Translations under genes and position numbers: made by a program
Shown: piece after piece, positions 45,118 through 54,118 of the stretch
Layout: each line of letters starts with the position of its first letter
How positions within the stretch are numbered: position 1 is the first letter of the stretch
Assembly (NCBI RefSeq): GCF_007830545.1
Contig: NZ_VLLF01000012.1
Location: 1-64,000, forward strand
Origin: Roseibium hamelinense
GTDB taxonomy: Bacteria > Pseudomonadota > Alphaproteobacteria > Rhizobiales > Stappiaceae
Direction: 5' to 3'
Length of the DNA: 64,000 bases
Notes under the pieces: model-generated
The model's input: the letters and a program-made list of their open reading frames with translations, nothing else
Told to the model about the DNA's origin: nothing
The model's database searches: none

Positions 45118-46830
45118 TCAGGCAGCGGCGACGGAGGACAGAAACTTTTCGACCTCATCCTTGAGCGCATCGGTTTTTTCCGACAGCTGACCGGAAGCTG
45201 ACAGCACCGATTGAGAAGAGTTGGACGTGTGCTGTACAGCGGCGGAAAGCTTGGTCATGCTCCCAGATACTGCCGCCGTGCCTTCGGAAGCGCGCTGAAC
45301 GTTTTCCGAAATCTCGGATGTTGCCGATCCCTGCTGCTCAACGGCGGAGGCGATCGTTGCAGTGTACTTGTTCACCTCCTCCATGATTTCGGTGATCTCG
45401 GCAATCGCCTGCACCGATTCCTTGGTAGCCCCCTGGATGGCGGCGATTTGCGATCCGATTTCCTCCGTTGCCTTGGAGGTTTGCGTCGCCAGTTCCTTGA
45501 CCTCGGACGCAACGACCGCAAACCCACGGCCCGCCTCTCCTGCCCGGGCGGCCTCGATGGTCGCGTTCAAGGCAAGAAGATTGGTTTGCTCGGCAATCGC
45601 TTGGATGAGGTTAACCACCTCACCGATCTTGGCGGCCGATTCCGCAAGGCCTTCGACCTTTTGATTGGTCGCCCGGGTGCCTTCGGTGGCCCGGCCCACG
45701 ACATCCGTGGTCCGCGACACCTGTCCGGAAATCTCACTGATTGACGCCGCCAGTTCTTCCGCTGCGCTGGCAACCGTTTGCACATTTTGGGTTGCTGCAT
45801 CAGAAGAGGCCGCGGTTTCGCTCGCATGATCTGCGCTTTCCGTGGCGATTGAGCTCAATTCGGTGGCGGTTTGGTCGAGACTGTCGGCCGTTTCTTCAAC
45901 CGAAGTGAGCAGTGCCGACGAACTGGTGCGGAAGGTTTCGATAAGACCCTGAATCGCCGTTTGCCGAGACTGCTCTTCCATCTTGGCGCGTTCCTGGCTT
46001 TTCGCGAGTTCCAACCGTTCCTGGGAACGCACCTTGAGGACTTCCACTGACTCGGCCAAGTCGCCGATTTGATCCTTGCGATCGACAAATGGAACATCCT
46101 CCGACAATTCGTCCTCTGCGATCTTCCGGGTCACGCTTGCCAGCTCCGTGACCGGGCGGAGCTGCCACTTGACCATGAACCAAGTCAATACCAGGAACAC
46201 GCCAATCACCGGGAGCGAGAGCATGGCGAAGTTGCTCATGATCTCACCGACATTCGACTGGACTGCTGCCTTTTCAACGCCGGCGTAAAGAATGCCGATG
46301 ATTTCGCTTTGCGGTGTAAAGATCGGCTCGTAGATGGTGTAATAGTCCTTACCCAGGATGTTGGCTTCGCCGATGAACGTGTTGCCCGCCATGATCACCG
46401 GATAAACCGCGCCATTTACACCAAGCGGTGTACCGACGGCCCGGCTGCCGTCCGGTTTGATGATATTGGTCGTCTTGCGCCAAAAATCACTGGTTTCCGG
46501 GTCAAAGGCGAACACGGTTGCCGTTTCGCCGGTCATGCGCGTGATGGTCTCGATCATCTCGTGATCATTGAAAACCGGAAGGGCTGCCAGCTCGATCCGG
46601 CTGACATTGCCGTTTCCGGCCCAAGTCACTTGGGTGCCCTCAATGCGTTCCTGAAAGATCGTTGCAGCGACGCGCAAACTTGCGTTTTGCTTGGAAACCG
46701 CCGTTTCCTTCGCCTGATTGTCTGCAACGGAATAGACAATAAAACCAACTGCAGCCATGGCAAGGAGCAAGAAGCACGCGCTCGCCAAAGCAAGTGCAGT
46801 GGTAATCTTAAGTCTTTTTAGAAAAGCCAC
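45118..46830 (-). CDS. Methyl-accepting chemotaxis protein with Cache-type sensor
   Basis: 570 residues, GTG start with GGGAG upstream. TM1 at about 12-34, a single Cache-like periplasmic domain at about 35-190 ('[20 protein letters not shown]', '[24 protein letters not shown]', the sCache_3 signature), TM2 about 195-215, HAMP about 216-268, then the signalling coiled coil with the hairpin tip '[35 protein letters not shown]'. No C-terminal CheR-docking pentapeptide. It transduces an unknown small ligand, perhaps a carboxylate, to CheA. Single gene; no che genes nearby. Confidence 0.93.
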   Translation of the reverse strand: MAFLKRLKITTALALASACFLLLAMAAVGFIVYSVADNQAKETAVSKQNASLRVAATIFQERIEGTQVTWAGNGNVSRIELAALPVFNDHEMIETITRMTGETATVFAFDPETSDFWRKTTNIIKPDGSRAVGTPLGVNGAVYPVIMAGNTFIGEANILGKDYYTIYEPIFTPQSEIIGILYAGVEKAAVQSNVGEIMSNFAMLSLPVIGVFLVLTWFMVKWQLRPVTELASVTRKIAEDELSEDVPFVDRKDQIGDLAESVEVLKVRSQERLELAKSQERAKMEEQSRQTAIQGLIETFRTSSSALLTSVEETADSLDQTATELSSIATESADHASETAASSDAATQNVQTVASAAEELAASISEISGQVSRTTDVVGRATEGTRATNQKVEGLAESAAKIGEVVNLIQAIAEQTNLLALNATIEAARAGEAGRGFAVVASEVKELATQTSKATEEIGSQIAAIQGATKESVQAIAEITEIMEEVNKYTATIASAVEQQGSATSEISENVQRASEGTAAVSGSMTKLSAAVQHTSNSSQSVLSASGQLSEKTDALKDEVEKFLSSVAAA

Positions 46831-46881
46831 ATCCCGTCTCCCAAAGGGAATTGAAACCGGACCGAGTATTCCACCGCGGAA

Positions 46882-46896
46882 TTAACGCAAGATAAA
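46882..46896. promoter_or_regulatory. Candidate CtrA-like box upstream of the MCP gene
   Basis: TTAACGCAAGATAAA matches the alphaproteobacterial CtrA consensus TTAA-N7-TTAA with one mismatch in the second half, 52 bases before the MCP start. Chemotaxis and motility genes are common CtrA targets in this class. A one-mismatch box can occur by chance. Confidence 0.3.
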
Positions 46897-47410
46897 AGGG
46901 AAATCGATTATAACGCTCTTTAAAAGGGAAAAATTAGCCGTCATACGGGGCTGGCTGGGCATTTTTGACAGGAACCGACCCTCTGCCTGGCACCGGAAAT
47001 TGCCAAATGTGAGCCAGGACCAGGCCAGCGCCGGTTTTGTACGTATTTACAGTGACAAGAAACTGGTGGCCGGCGGGAGACTGGGGTGTCGAGGAGGCCA
47101 CTCTTCGACCCGTCTCACCACCGGCCAACCCCACGGACCCAGGAGATGCGGCGGACCTGAGCACTCCGTAGGGAATTCTTAGTGTGTTTTTCTATGAGGC
47201 ATCTTCGAAGAAACGCCGGGAAACACTTGAGCAGGCAAACAAAATTGCCTACCCCGATGCTCGCACCGTACTTATCTGGTGTAGAAAATCAACACAATCC
47301 AGACTTTTTACACATCTGTGAAGGATTTTTAGTAAATTAGTAATGTTAATAGCTGCAAGCGCACGCGCAAACCGCCCAATATTGGTCCAGCCTTAACAGT
47401 TTAACGGCGT
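46897..47410. other. Gene-free stretch between MCP and divK
   Basis: Apart from the structured element at 47064-47130, no gene is recognised. Both flanking genes read leftwards, so the right part is the 3' region of divK; a TTAACAGTTTAA palindrome lies at 47394-47405, just after the divK stop. The AT-rich part at 47270-47360 could hold a promoter. Confidence 0.4.
47064..47130. ncRNA. Structured intergenic element, candidate small RNA
   Basis: A nested stem can be drawn by eye: TGGCCGG (47067-47073) with CCGGCCA (47121-47127), GAGAC (47077-47081) with GTCTC (47112-47116), then GGG...TCGAGGA with TCTTCGACCC (47083-47111) and a six-base loop. About 22 pairs are formed in 61 bases. It lies in the 580-base gap between the MCP and divK, is GC-rich unlike the AT-rich flanks, and has no coding frame of note. 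No known RNA family is recognised, and the strand is undetermined. Confidence 0.3.
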
Positions 47411-47782
47411 CTAGGCGTCGCCCAAATAGGTGCGCACCGTTTCAAGAAATTTCGCAACCGAAATCGGCTTTGAAATGTAGGCCTCACAGCCACCTTGGCG
47501 AATGCGTTCTTCGTCGCCTTTCATCGCAAAGGCGGTGACGGCGATGATCGGAATCGTGCAAAGATCCTCATCTTCCTTGATCCATTTCGTGACCTCCAGC
47601 CCGGAGACTTCGGGCAACTGAATGTCCATCAAAATCAGATCGGGACGATGTTCACGCGCCAGCTGAAGGGCCTCGATCCCTGTCCGGGTTTGCAGCGTCT
47701 GATAGCCGTGAGCCTCCAAAAGATCATGGAAGAGCTTCATATTGAGCTCGTTGTCCTCAACGATCAGCACGGTTTTTGCCAT
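47411..47782 (-). CDS. divK: Single-domain response regulator DivK
   Basis: 123 residues, one receiver domain with no output: '[20 protein letters not shown]' (acidic pocket), '[24 protein letters not shown]' (phospho-Asp), '[18 protein letters not shown]' (Thr), '[20 protein letters not shown]' (Lys). The sequence follows DivK of Caulobacter and rhizobia closely along its whole length. DivK is phosphorylated by PleC/DivJ-type kinases and controls CtrA through DivL-CckA. Start MAKTVL at 47782 with GGAAAAGGG upstream. In Caulobacter it precedes pleD; here no pleD is adjacent. Confidence 0.95.
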   Translation of the reverse strand: MAKTVLIVEDNELNMKLFHDLLEAHGYQTLQTRTGIEALQLAREHRPDLILMDIQLPEVSGLEVTKWIKEDEDLCTIPIIAVTAFAMKGDEERIRQGGCEAYISKPISVAKFLETVRTYLGDA

Positions 47783-47919
47783 AGCACGGCCCTTTTCCGG
47801 CACTTGCCGGTCATTCTATTGTTAAATTGTGTGCCTGCTTTGATGGCAGTGGCACACGCCCCCACTCCGAAGTAGGCTCCTTGTAAACCGTAATCGTTTC
47901 AGAAAGGCAAAAAATCTCA

Positions 47920-48219
47920 ATGCTAAACAAGCCCGGCAAAACGATGTCTGTTGAAGAAGCTCAAGGAATCGCAACGGAAGCGCTCACACAGCTTGCCCGC
48001 GACCCCGAACAGGTTGGCCGATTTCTCGCTGTAGCCGGCATCGGGCCGGAATCGATTCGCGAAGCGGCCGCAGAGCCCGGCTTTCTGGCCGGCGTTTTGG
48101 AGTTTTATATGGGAGATGAGGCACTGCTTCTGGCTTTTTGTGAGAACGCGAACCTTCGCCCGACGATGATCGCGGCGGCACGTTTTACACTGTCAGACGA
48201 CGGTCTGTTCGATGCCTGA
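47920..48219 (+). CDS. DUF3572 family protein
   Basis: 99 residues: 'VEEAQGIATEALTQLARDPEQVGRFLAVAGIGPESIREAAAEPGFLAGVLEFYMGDEALLLAFCE'-type helical protein, the full DUF3572 pattern. In many Hyphomicrobiales it sits next to divK, as here. Function unknown. An in-frame ATG at 47944 is an alternative start. Its last codons overlap the start of the HAD gene, so the two are coupled. Confidence 0.88.
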   Translation: MLNKPGKTMSVEEAQGIATEALTQLARDPEQVGRFLAVAGIGPESIREAAAEPGFLAGVLEFYMGDEALLLAFCENANLRPTMIAAARFTLSDDGLFDA

Positions 48220-48880
48220 ACCGCAACCGGTCCGGCGGGAGGTTCTCGACCAGATTGCGCGCTTGCCCAGATCCGCCAGGCCGTTGATCATCTGCGATGT
48301 CGACGAGGTCATCCTGCACCTTGCAAGCCATCTGGAACAGTATTTGAAAGCCCAAGGGCTTATCTTTTTGAATTTTGAATACCGGCTGACCGGCAACATT
48401 GCGCGGAAAGGCGAGACAGTGCCCTTGCCGGCTGAGGCGGTTAAACGCCATATCGAAGCGTTTTTCGATGAAGAAAGCCACCGCCAGCAACCCGTCGACG
48501 GCGCGGAACGCGCGCTCCGGTCGCTGTCCGATAATTGGGACATCGTGTTATTGACCAACCTGCCAGGTGCCCACAACAAGCCTGTGCGGGAAAAGCTCTT
48601 GCGAGATGCCGGCATTCCCTATCCGGTTGTCACAAATTCGGGGCCGAAAGGCGGCGCAGTCGCGGCCCTGTCAGCAGGCCGGCCGGTACCAGTCGCCTTT
48701 ATCGACGACAGCCCGACGAACCACAGCTCGGTGCACGCAAGCCTGCCGAGCTCCAAGAAAATTCAATTCATTGCCGATCACCGGTTCCGGAAAAACTATC
48801 AACCTGCCGAACATATAGATTTGCTGACCGGAGACTGGAACGAGACAGCTGCATTCATCAAAGCTATTTTGTCACCTTAG
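48212..48880 (+). CDS. HAD-like hydrolase
   Basis: 222 residues. HAD motif I '[15 protein letters not shown]' (DxDE rather than DxDxT), motif II '[21 protein letters not shown]' (Thr), motif III Lys in '[12 protein letters not shown]' and motif IV '[15 protein letters not shown]'. The second Asp is kept, so phosphatase activity is possible. Overlaps DUF3572 by eight bases and lies 25 bases before dinB. Substrate unknown. Confidence 0.82.
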   Translation: MPEPQPVRREVLDQIARLPRSARPLIICDVDEVILHLASHLEQYLKAQGLIFLNFEYRLTGNIARKGETVPLPAEAVKRHIEAFFDEESHRQQPVDGAERALRSLSDNWDIVLLTNLPGAHNKPVREKLLRDAGIPYPVVTNSGPKGGAVAALSAGRPVPVAFIDDSPTNHSSVHASLPSSKKIQFIADHRFRKNYQPAEHIDLLTGDWNETAAFIKAILSP

Positions 48881-48905
48881 CAACGCCGTGAGCTGCAGGC
48901 GGCCA

Positions 48906-50234
48906 ATGGTCCACAAACACGTAGACATGCCGGAAAAGGACAAGGCGGAAAAGCCATTTGAAACAGCCCGCGCACTGTGCAGGGATTGCGGGGCAAGGTC
49001 GGCTGCGGGCACGGTCCGGTGCAAGGCCTGTGGCAGTCCGCGTCTTGTGTCTCATCCGGAGCTGGACAGCCTGACGATTGCCCATATCGACTGTGATGCG
49101 TTTTACGCCAGCATCGAAAAACGCGACAATCCGGAACTGCAGGATCAGCCGGTCATTATCGGCGGCGGTCAGCGCGGAGTGGTGTCGACCGCCTGTTACA
49201 TTGCGCGGATTTACGGCGTCAGATCCGCCATGCCCATGTTCAAGGCCCTAGAAGCCTGTCCGGATGCGGTTGTGATCAAGCCGAATATGGAAAAATACGC
49301 GGCGGTTGGACGGGATATCCGGGAGCGCATGCAGGCCCTGACGCCGCTCGTCGAACCTTTGTCGATCGATGAAGCCTTTCTGGATCTGACCGGCACGGAG
49401 CGCCTGCATCACGCAACGCCGGCTGAAACGCTTGCAAAGCTGATCCGGGAAATCGAGAACGACATCGGTATCACCGCTTCGGTCGGACTGGCCGCCAACA
49501 AATTCCTCGCCAAAGTCGCCTCCGATCTGGAGAAACCGCGTGGTTTTTCAGTCATTGGCCAATCTGAGGCAAAGCGGTTTTTGGCAGATCAGCCTGTCAG
49601 CCTGATCTGGGGCGTTGGCAGGGTGTTTCAGAAAAAGCTGTTTGCCGACGGCATCAAGACCATAGGCCAGCTGCAGACCATGGAACCGTCGGACCTTGCA
49701 GCCCGATATGGGTCGATGGGGCTGCGCCTTGCCCAGCTCTGTCAGGGAGAGGATGAGCGCCTGGTGAAACCCGAACGCGGGGCCAAAAGCGTTAGTTCGG
49801 AGACAACCTTCAATCAGGACATTTCTGATTTTGATGCCTTGCGTCCCGTGCTCTGGCAATTGTGCGAGAAAGTCTCTGCCCGTCTGAAAAAAGCGGGCAT
49901 TGCAGGCCGGACCATCAATTTGAAACTCAAAACCGCGGATTTCAAAACCATCACCCGGGCCCGCCAATCATCCGACCCCACTCAATTGGCAAACCGGATC
50001 TATCAGGCTGGCGTTGATCTCCTGGCCAAGGAGACCGATGGCCGGCGGTTCCGTCTGATCGGCATCGGTGTTAGCGATCTCAGTGCAGCCGACACCGCCG
50101 ACCCGACAGATCTGATCGACGAGCAAGCCGAGCGGCGAAAGCAGGCAGAGCTTGCCATGGACAATCTCAAGACCAAGTTCGGCAAATCGGCAGTGGAACT
50201 CGGCCTCGTGCTAGACCCGAAGAAGAAGCACTAG
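48906..50234 (+). CDS. dinB: DNA polymerase IV with N-terminal zinc ribbon
   Basis: 442 residues. Residues about 22-45 carry '[23 protein letters not shown]', a Cys4 ribbon found in the alphaproteobacterial DinB form. Then the Y-family polymerase: '[19 protein letters not shown]', '[20 protein letters not shown]', '[15 protein letters not shown]', the thumb with helix-hairpin-helix '[20 protein letters not shown]' and the little-finger domain. It performs error-prone bypass synthesis. The start is uncertain (ATG 48906 or 48927). No LexA box was recognised upstream, and the gene probably depends on the DUF3572-HAD transcript. Confidence 0.94.
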   Translation: MVHKHVDMPEKDKAEKPFETARALCRDCGARSAAGTVRCKACGSPRLVSHPELDSLTIAHIDCDAFYASIEKRDNPELQDQPVIIGGGQRGVVSTACYIARIYGVRSAMPMFKALEACPDAVVIKPNMEKYAAVGRDIRERMQALTPLVEPLSIDEAFLDLTGTERLHHATPAETLAKLIREIENDIGITASVGLAANKFLAKVASDLEKPRGFSVIGQSEAKRFLADQPVSLIWGVGRVFQKKLFADGIKTIGQLQTMEPSDLAARYGSMGLRLAQLCQGEDERLVKPERGAKSVSSETTFNQDISDFDALRPVLWQLCEKVSARLKKAGIAGRTINLKLKTADFKTITRARQSSDPTQLANRIYQAGVDLLAKETDGRRFRLIGIGVSDLSAADTADPTDLIDEQAERRKQAELAMDNLKTKFGKSAVELGLVLDPKKKH

Positions 50235-50243
50235 CGCGGACTG

Positions 50244-51086
50244 TCATTCCGCAGCGCACGGCGCGTGGTCATAAAACTCCAACTCGCGCAGTTTGCCTTC
50301 GATTGTGAAGTCGCCGTAGTCGAGATTAAGCCGCCGGCTGATGCCGTTTTCATAGAGCACGAAGGACAGCTGATAGGCGGGGGTTTCCTCGCCGACCTGA
50401 TCTTTTGCGGGATCGAAATAGGCGATCGTGACCGGCCAATGTTCCGAATCCTTCAACCGCTCTTTCATCGCCGCGACCGCGTCTGCGGGAAGATCGCCGG
50501 TTTTCGCAGCGCCGATGACGGTTGTCGTGGCGTAAACCTTGTCACCTGTTTCCGAGCCATCGTAAATGTCGGCCGCGACAAATTTTTCGCCCGCGAATGC
50601 GGCATTGATGATGCGCTTCAAGTGTTCTGTCGGGAACATGGCGCTGGACGCGATTTCAAGAGACCGTTCGTCCGGCTCGCTGAGATTCACCTGTTTGCCG
50701 CCCTGCTCGACCCTCGCCTCCCCTTTGGTGGACTCAGACAGTTTTTGGTCAACATAGGTCTTGGACAGGAACTGATAGGATTGGGCGTCCGGTGCCTCGA
50801 AAGAAGTCGTGCGCAAATCTGTTACCTGACGCGATCCGGACGTGTCCTGAAACTCGGTCACAAACCGGAAGCTGACACTGTAGCCGTCGCAGGCATTTCC
50901 GGAAAAGTCGTAGACCATCAGTCCGTTCAAACCGGCCAGCCCGGAATTGGCATCGATATCACCAAGCTTCATGTCGTAGACAGCCCGGTGGGGTGCCAGT
51001 GCAACGCCTGAGGCGGCAGATACAGCAGGAGCCACTCCCAGGATCAGTGTGGCGGCAAACAAGGCGGTCCCTAGATTACGATGCAT
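50244..51086 (-). CDS. eipB: Periplasmic envelope-integrity protein EipB (DUF1849)
   Basis: 280 residues. Sec signal 'LGTALFAATLILGVAPAVSA', then the DUF1849 beta-spiral: 'VALAPHRAVYDMKLGD', 'LMVYDFSGNACDGYSVSFRF', 'VYATTTVIGAAKTG', 'PAYQLSFVLYENGISRRLNLDYGDFTIEGKLRELEFYDHAPC'. The Cys in 'NACDG' and the near-terminal 'APCAAE' correspond to the disulfide pair described in Brucella EipB. It supports cell-envelope integrity in the periplasm. ATG 51086 with GGAG upstream. Confidence 0.92.
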   Translation of the reverse strand: MHRNLGTALFAATLILGVAPAVSAASGVALAPHRAVYDMKLGDIDANSGLAGLNGLMVYDFSGNACDGYSVSFRFVTEFQDTSGSRQVTDLRTTSFEAPDAQSYQFLSKTYVDQKLSESTKGEARVEQGGKQVNLSEPDERSLEIASSAMFPTEHLKRIINAAFAGEKFVAADIYDGSETGDKVYATTTVIGAAKTGDLPADAVAAMKERLKDSEHWPVTIAYFDPAKDQVGEETPAYQLSFVLYENGISRRLNLDYGDFTIEGKLRELEFYDHAPCAAE

Positions 51087-51355
51087 AAAAGTCTCCAAAC
51101 CACATCGTCGTGAAAACGACACACCGGCAAGGTGCGGCCCGAATCTTAGGCGCTTCTGAGCCAAAGCACCACCACGCACTTTACCTGACCATGCATTCTT
51201 CCTCAGTTCATGAGCGCGGCGTAAAGATCTTGAGACAAAGACGCCGTCCGCCCCTGCTCGTCACACCGTGTCGCTTTCTCAACAGCCTTTCGTCTTGCGT
51301 GCGCATACAAGATGGGCCAAGACACAATCAGTTTTTTGATTTGGAGCTTTTGACT

Positions 51356-51817
51356 ATGACCGGAACCATTGACGCCCGTCTTGCCGAACTCGGCATCGAC
51401 CTGCCCACACCTGCTGCACCTGCGGCAAACTACGTTCCGTTTGTCCAAACCGGCAACCAGCTTTTTGTGTCCGGCCAACTGCCAATGAACGCCGACGGCC
51501 TGCAGTTTGTCGGCAAGCTCGGTGCCGAAATTTCCGTGGAAGATGGTCAAGCAGCCGCGAAACTGTGTGCCATCAATCTGTTGGCACAGGCGAATGCCGC
51601 AACCGGCAATCTCGACAAGGTCAGGCTGGTCAAGCTGGTCGGCTTTGTAAACTCGGTAGCCGACTTCACCGAACAGCCGAAAGTCGTCAATGGCGCTTCC
51701 GACTTCATGGTCGAAGTTCTGGGCGACAAGGGCCGCCACGCCCGCTCAGCCGTGAGCGCAGGCAGCCTGCCATTTGGTGTTGCGGTTGAAATCGAGGCGA
51801 TCTTCGAGATCGAATAA
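51356..51817 (+). CDS. RidA family protein
   Basis: 153 residues of the RidA/YjgF-like fold in the 'TdcF/YabJ, atypical' subgroup: 'IDARLAELGIDLPTPAAPAANYVPFVQTGNQLFVSGQLPM', 'AAAKLCAINLLAQANAATGNLDKVRLVKLVGFVNS', 'FTEQPKVVNGASDFMVEVLGDKGRHARSAVSAGSLPFGVAVEIEAIFEI'. The Arg that binds the carboxylate of imine substrates is present in 'RHARSAV'. Deaminates reactive enamine/imine intermediates. Followed after 25 bases by the GDPD gene. Confidence 0.93.
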   Translation: MTGTIDARLAELGIDLPTPAAPAANYVPFVQTGNQLFVSGQLPMNADGLQFVGKLGAEISVEDGQAAAKLCAINLLAQANAATGNLDKVRLVKLVGFVNSVADFTEQPKVVNGASDFMVEVLGDKGRHARSAVSAGSLPFGVAVEIEAIFEIE

Positions 51818-51842
51818 TCTGCTCTCCCGACACGGATTTTAC

Positions 51843-52604
51843 ATGAGCGACTTGGACGCAATCATGGCCCGGCCGATTGCCCACCGTGGGTATCATGATG
51901 CCGATAACGGGATCATTGAAAACACCCCATCGGCAATCTCCGCAGCGGTTGAACACGGCTTCGGCATCGAGGTGGATGTTCAGGAAACTGCCGATGGGGA
52001 AGCGCTGGTTTTCCACGACTACACCCTTGATCGTCTGGCGGATGGCACGGGGAAGGTCATAGACACACCGGCCGCAGCCCTCACCCGGATGAACATGCGC
52101 ACGGGAACAGACAGTCTTTGGCTGCTTTCGGATCTTTTTGATCTGGTGGACGGGCGCGTTCCGCTGGTGATTGAGATTAAGTCCCTCATGACGCGCGGCG
52201 CTCAGCAGGATTTCGTCAAACACGTTGTCGATCAGGTGGCGGCCTATCGGGGCCCCGCCTGCATCAAGAGCTTTGATGCCGACATGCTGTCGATTGCCAG
52301 AGGGCACAATCCTGCCGTGCTGCGCGGTGTCGTGGCCGATGGCGCCCACAACAAGGCCGACTACCGCCGCTTCACGCGTATGGACCGGTTCATCCTGCGC
52401 AACATGCTGCATACACCGCGCACCCGGCCGCACTTTATCTCATATGGCATCAATGACCTGCCGGCTCTGGGCCCATCCTTCTGGCGCAAGGCGTTTGGCA
52501 TCCCGATCATGACATGGACTGTCAGGACGGCAGACCAAAGGGATCGGGCAACCCGATATGCGGACCAGATCGTCTTTGAAGGCTTCGATCCAGACAAAGC
52601 TTAG
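51843..52604 (+). CDS. Glycerophosphodiester phosphodiesterase
   Basis: 253 residues, cytoplasmic GDPD TIM barrel. 'PIAHRGYHDADNGIIENTPSAI' supplies His and Glu, 'GFGIEVDVQETADGEALVFHDYTLDRL' supplies Glu-Asp and the general acid/base His; 'PLVIEIKS' and the C-terminal 'PIMTWTVRTADQRDRATRYADQIVFEGF' complete the family. Hydrolyses glycerophosphodiesters to glycerol-3-phosphate. Likely operon with RidA and the FemAB-like gene. Confidence 0.94.
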   Translation: MSDLDAIMARPIAHRGYHDADNGIIENTPSAISAAVEHGFGIEVDVQETADGEALVFHDYTLDRLADGTGKVIDTPAAALTRMNMRTGTDSLWLLSDLFDLVDGRVPLVIEIKSLMTRGAQQDFVKHVVDQVAAYRGPACIKSFDADMLSIARGHNPAVLRGVVADGAHNKADYRRFTRMDRFILRNMLHTPRTRPHFISYGINDLPALGPSFWRKAFGIPIMTWTVRTADQRDRATRYADQIVFEGFDPDKA

Positions 52605-52683
52605 CGGCAGGCACACCTTGCGTGCCTTCACCCGCACCCTACTTGATCTCGTATGATCCGCATTTCAGAACAGGCAAGGCTGC

Positions 52684-53985
52684 ATGTCCGCAATGGATGA
52701 ACCGGACGTTCCGACCGCACAGCTTCGCATTTTGTCTTCCCTGGACGACATTGCCCCGGAGAAATGGGACCGTGTTGCGAACCCTGGCTGGACGCTCGGA
52801 CCAAAGGGCGTATTGGGCCGCGATCCCGCGGTGGCCCCGCTTGAATCACTTTGCGAACAAAATGAATCGCAACATGAAGAACTCCCATTCAACCCATTCT
52901 TATCACACGCTTTTTTGAGTAGCCTCGAAGAAACCGGCTGCGCCACCCGCAACACTGGCTGGGCGCCGAGGCATATGATTTTGGAAGCCGAAGACGGGGC
53001 GATATGGGGCGCTGTTCCAGCTTATCTTAAAAGCCATTCGCAGGGCGAGTACGTTTTCGACTATGGCTGGGCCGATGCCTTTTACAGGGCCGGTGGCGAC
53101 TACTACCCAAAACTCCAGATCTCTGTCCCCTTCACCCCCGCCACGGGCCGGCGTTTTCTCATCGCACCCGACATCAATCGCGAGGCCGGCCTTCAAGCGC
53201 TGGCCAGCGGCCTCGTTGAGGTTTGCAGCCGCAGCGGTGCATCGTCGGTTCACGCGACTTTTTTGACAAAACCGGAATGGGACGATCTTGGCGAAATCGG
53301 GTATCTGCAGCGGACCGATCAGCAGTTTCATTGGGACAATCGCGGCTACGCAACCTTCGACGATTTCCTCGCGGACCTTGCCTCGCGCAAGCGCAAGGCG
53401 ATCAAAAAGGAGCGGCGCGCGGCGCTTGAAAACTCAGGAATAGAGATCGAGTGGGTCACTGGTGACGACCTGACAGAAGCCCATTGGGACGCTTTTTACC
53501 GCTTTTACCAGGACACCGGGGCGCGCAAATGGGGGCGGCCGTACCTCAATCGTTCTTTCTTCTCTGTGGTCAGTGAAAAACTGGCTCACCAGACACTTCT
53601 GGTCATGGCAAAACGCAACGGGAAATACATCGCGGGCGCGCTGAATTTCATTGGTTCAAACACCCTGTTCGGCAGGAACTGGGGGTGCACGGAACACCAC
53701 CCGTTCCTGCATTTCGAGGTCTGCTACTACCAGGCCATCGACTTTGCGATCGCACGCGGGCTGCACCGTGTCGAAGCCGGTGCGCAAGGCGCGCACAAGC
53801 TGGCCCGCGGCTACATGCCGACAACCACCTACTCAGCACACTGGATCGCGCATCCGGGTCTTCGGGACGCCGTCGCAGACTTTCTGGAGCAAGAGCGCCG
53901 CGCGGTTGAGCGCGAAAACGCAGTCCTTGCCGAACATGCGCCGTTCAAGAAGACCGCAACCGGTGGCGCCGCTGAATCAGATTAG
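52684..53985 (+). CDS. FemAB-like N-acyltransferase (peptidogalycan biosynthesis/DUF482 family)
   Basis: 433 residues, two GNAT-like halves. Signature stretches: 'PFNPFLSHAFLSSLEETGC', 'YGWADAFYRAGGDYYPKLQISVPFTPATGRRFL', 'QQFHWDNRGYATFDDFLADLASRKRKAIKKERRAA', 'KYIAGALNFIGSNTLFGRNWGCTEHHPFLHFEVCYYQAI' and 'VEAGAQGAHKLARGYMP'. This is the COG3146 family; members are predicted acyltransferases but substrates are not known. A longer N-terminus with acidic residues is present. Third gene of the RidA-GDPD run. Confidence 0.9.
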   Translation: MSAMDEPDVPTAQLRILSSLDDIAPEKWDRVANPGWTLGPKGVLGRDPAVAPLESLCEQNESQHEELPFNPFLSHAFLSSLEETGCATRNTGWAPRHMILEAEDGAIWGAVPAYLKSHSQGEYVFDYGWADAFYRAGGDYYPKLQISVPFTPATGRRFLIAPDINREAGLQALASGLVEVCSRSGASSVHATFLTKPEWDDLGEIGYLQRTDQQFHWDNRGYATFDDFLADLASRKRKAIKKERRAALENSGIEIEWVTGDDLTEAHWDAFYRFYQDTGARKWGRPYLNRSFFSVVSEKLAHQTLLVMAKRNGKYIAGALNFIGSNTLFGRNWGCTEHHPFLHFEVCYYQAIDFAIARGLHRVEAGAQGAHKLARGYMPTTTYSAHWIAHPGLRDAVADFLEQERRAVERENAVLAEHAPFKKTATGGAAESD

Positions 53986-54118
53986 AAAAACAGCAATACA
54001 ACGAGCTGAAAAGAAACAATATTTTCGCCAAGCCACCTCAACAAGACTACCACTTGCTTGAATCGGTTTGTGAAGCTTTCAAGTGCTGCTGAAACGCAAG
54101 TGCCTTTCCATACCGGCC

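Noticed and set aside
49080-50234. DinB as part of an imuAB-dnaE2 mutasome
   Set aside because: No imuA or dnaE2 adjoins it, and the sequence is DinB (PolIV) with its zinc ribbon rather than ImuB.
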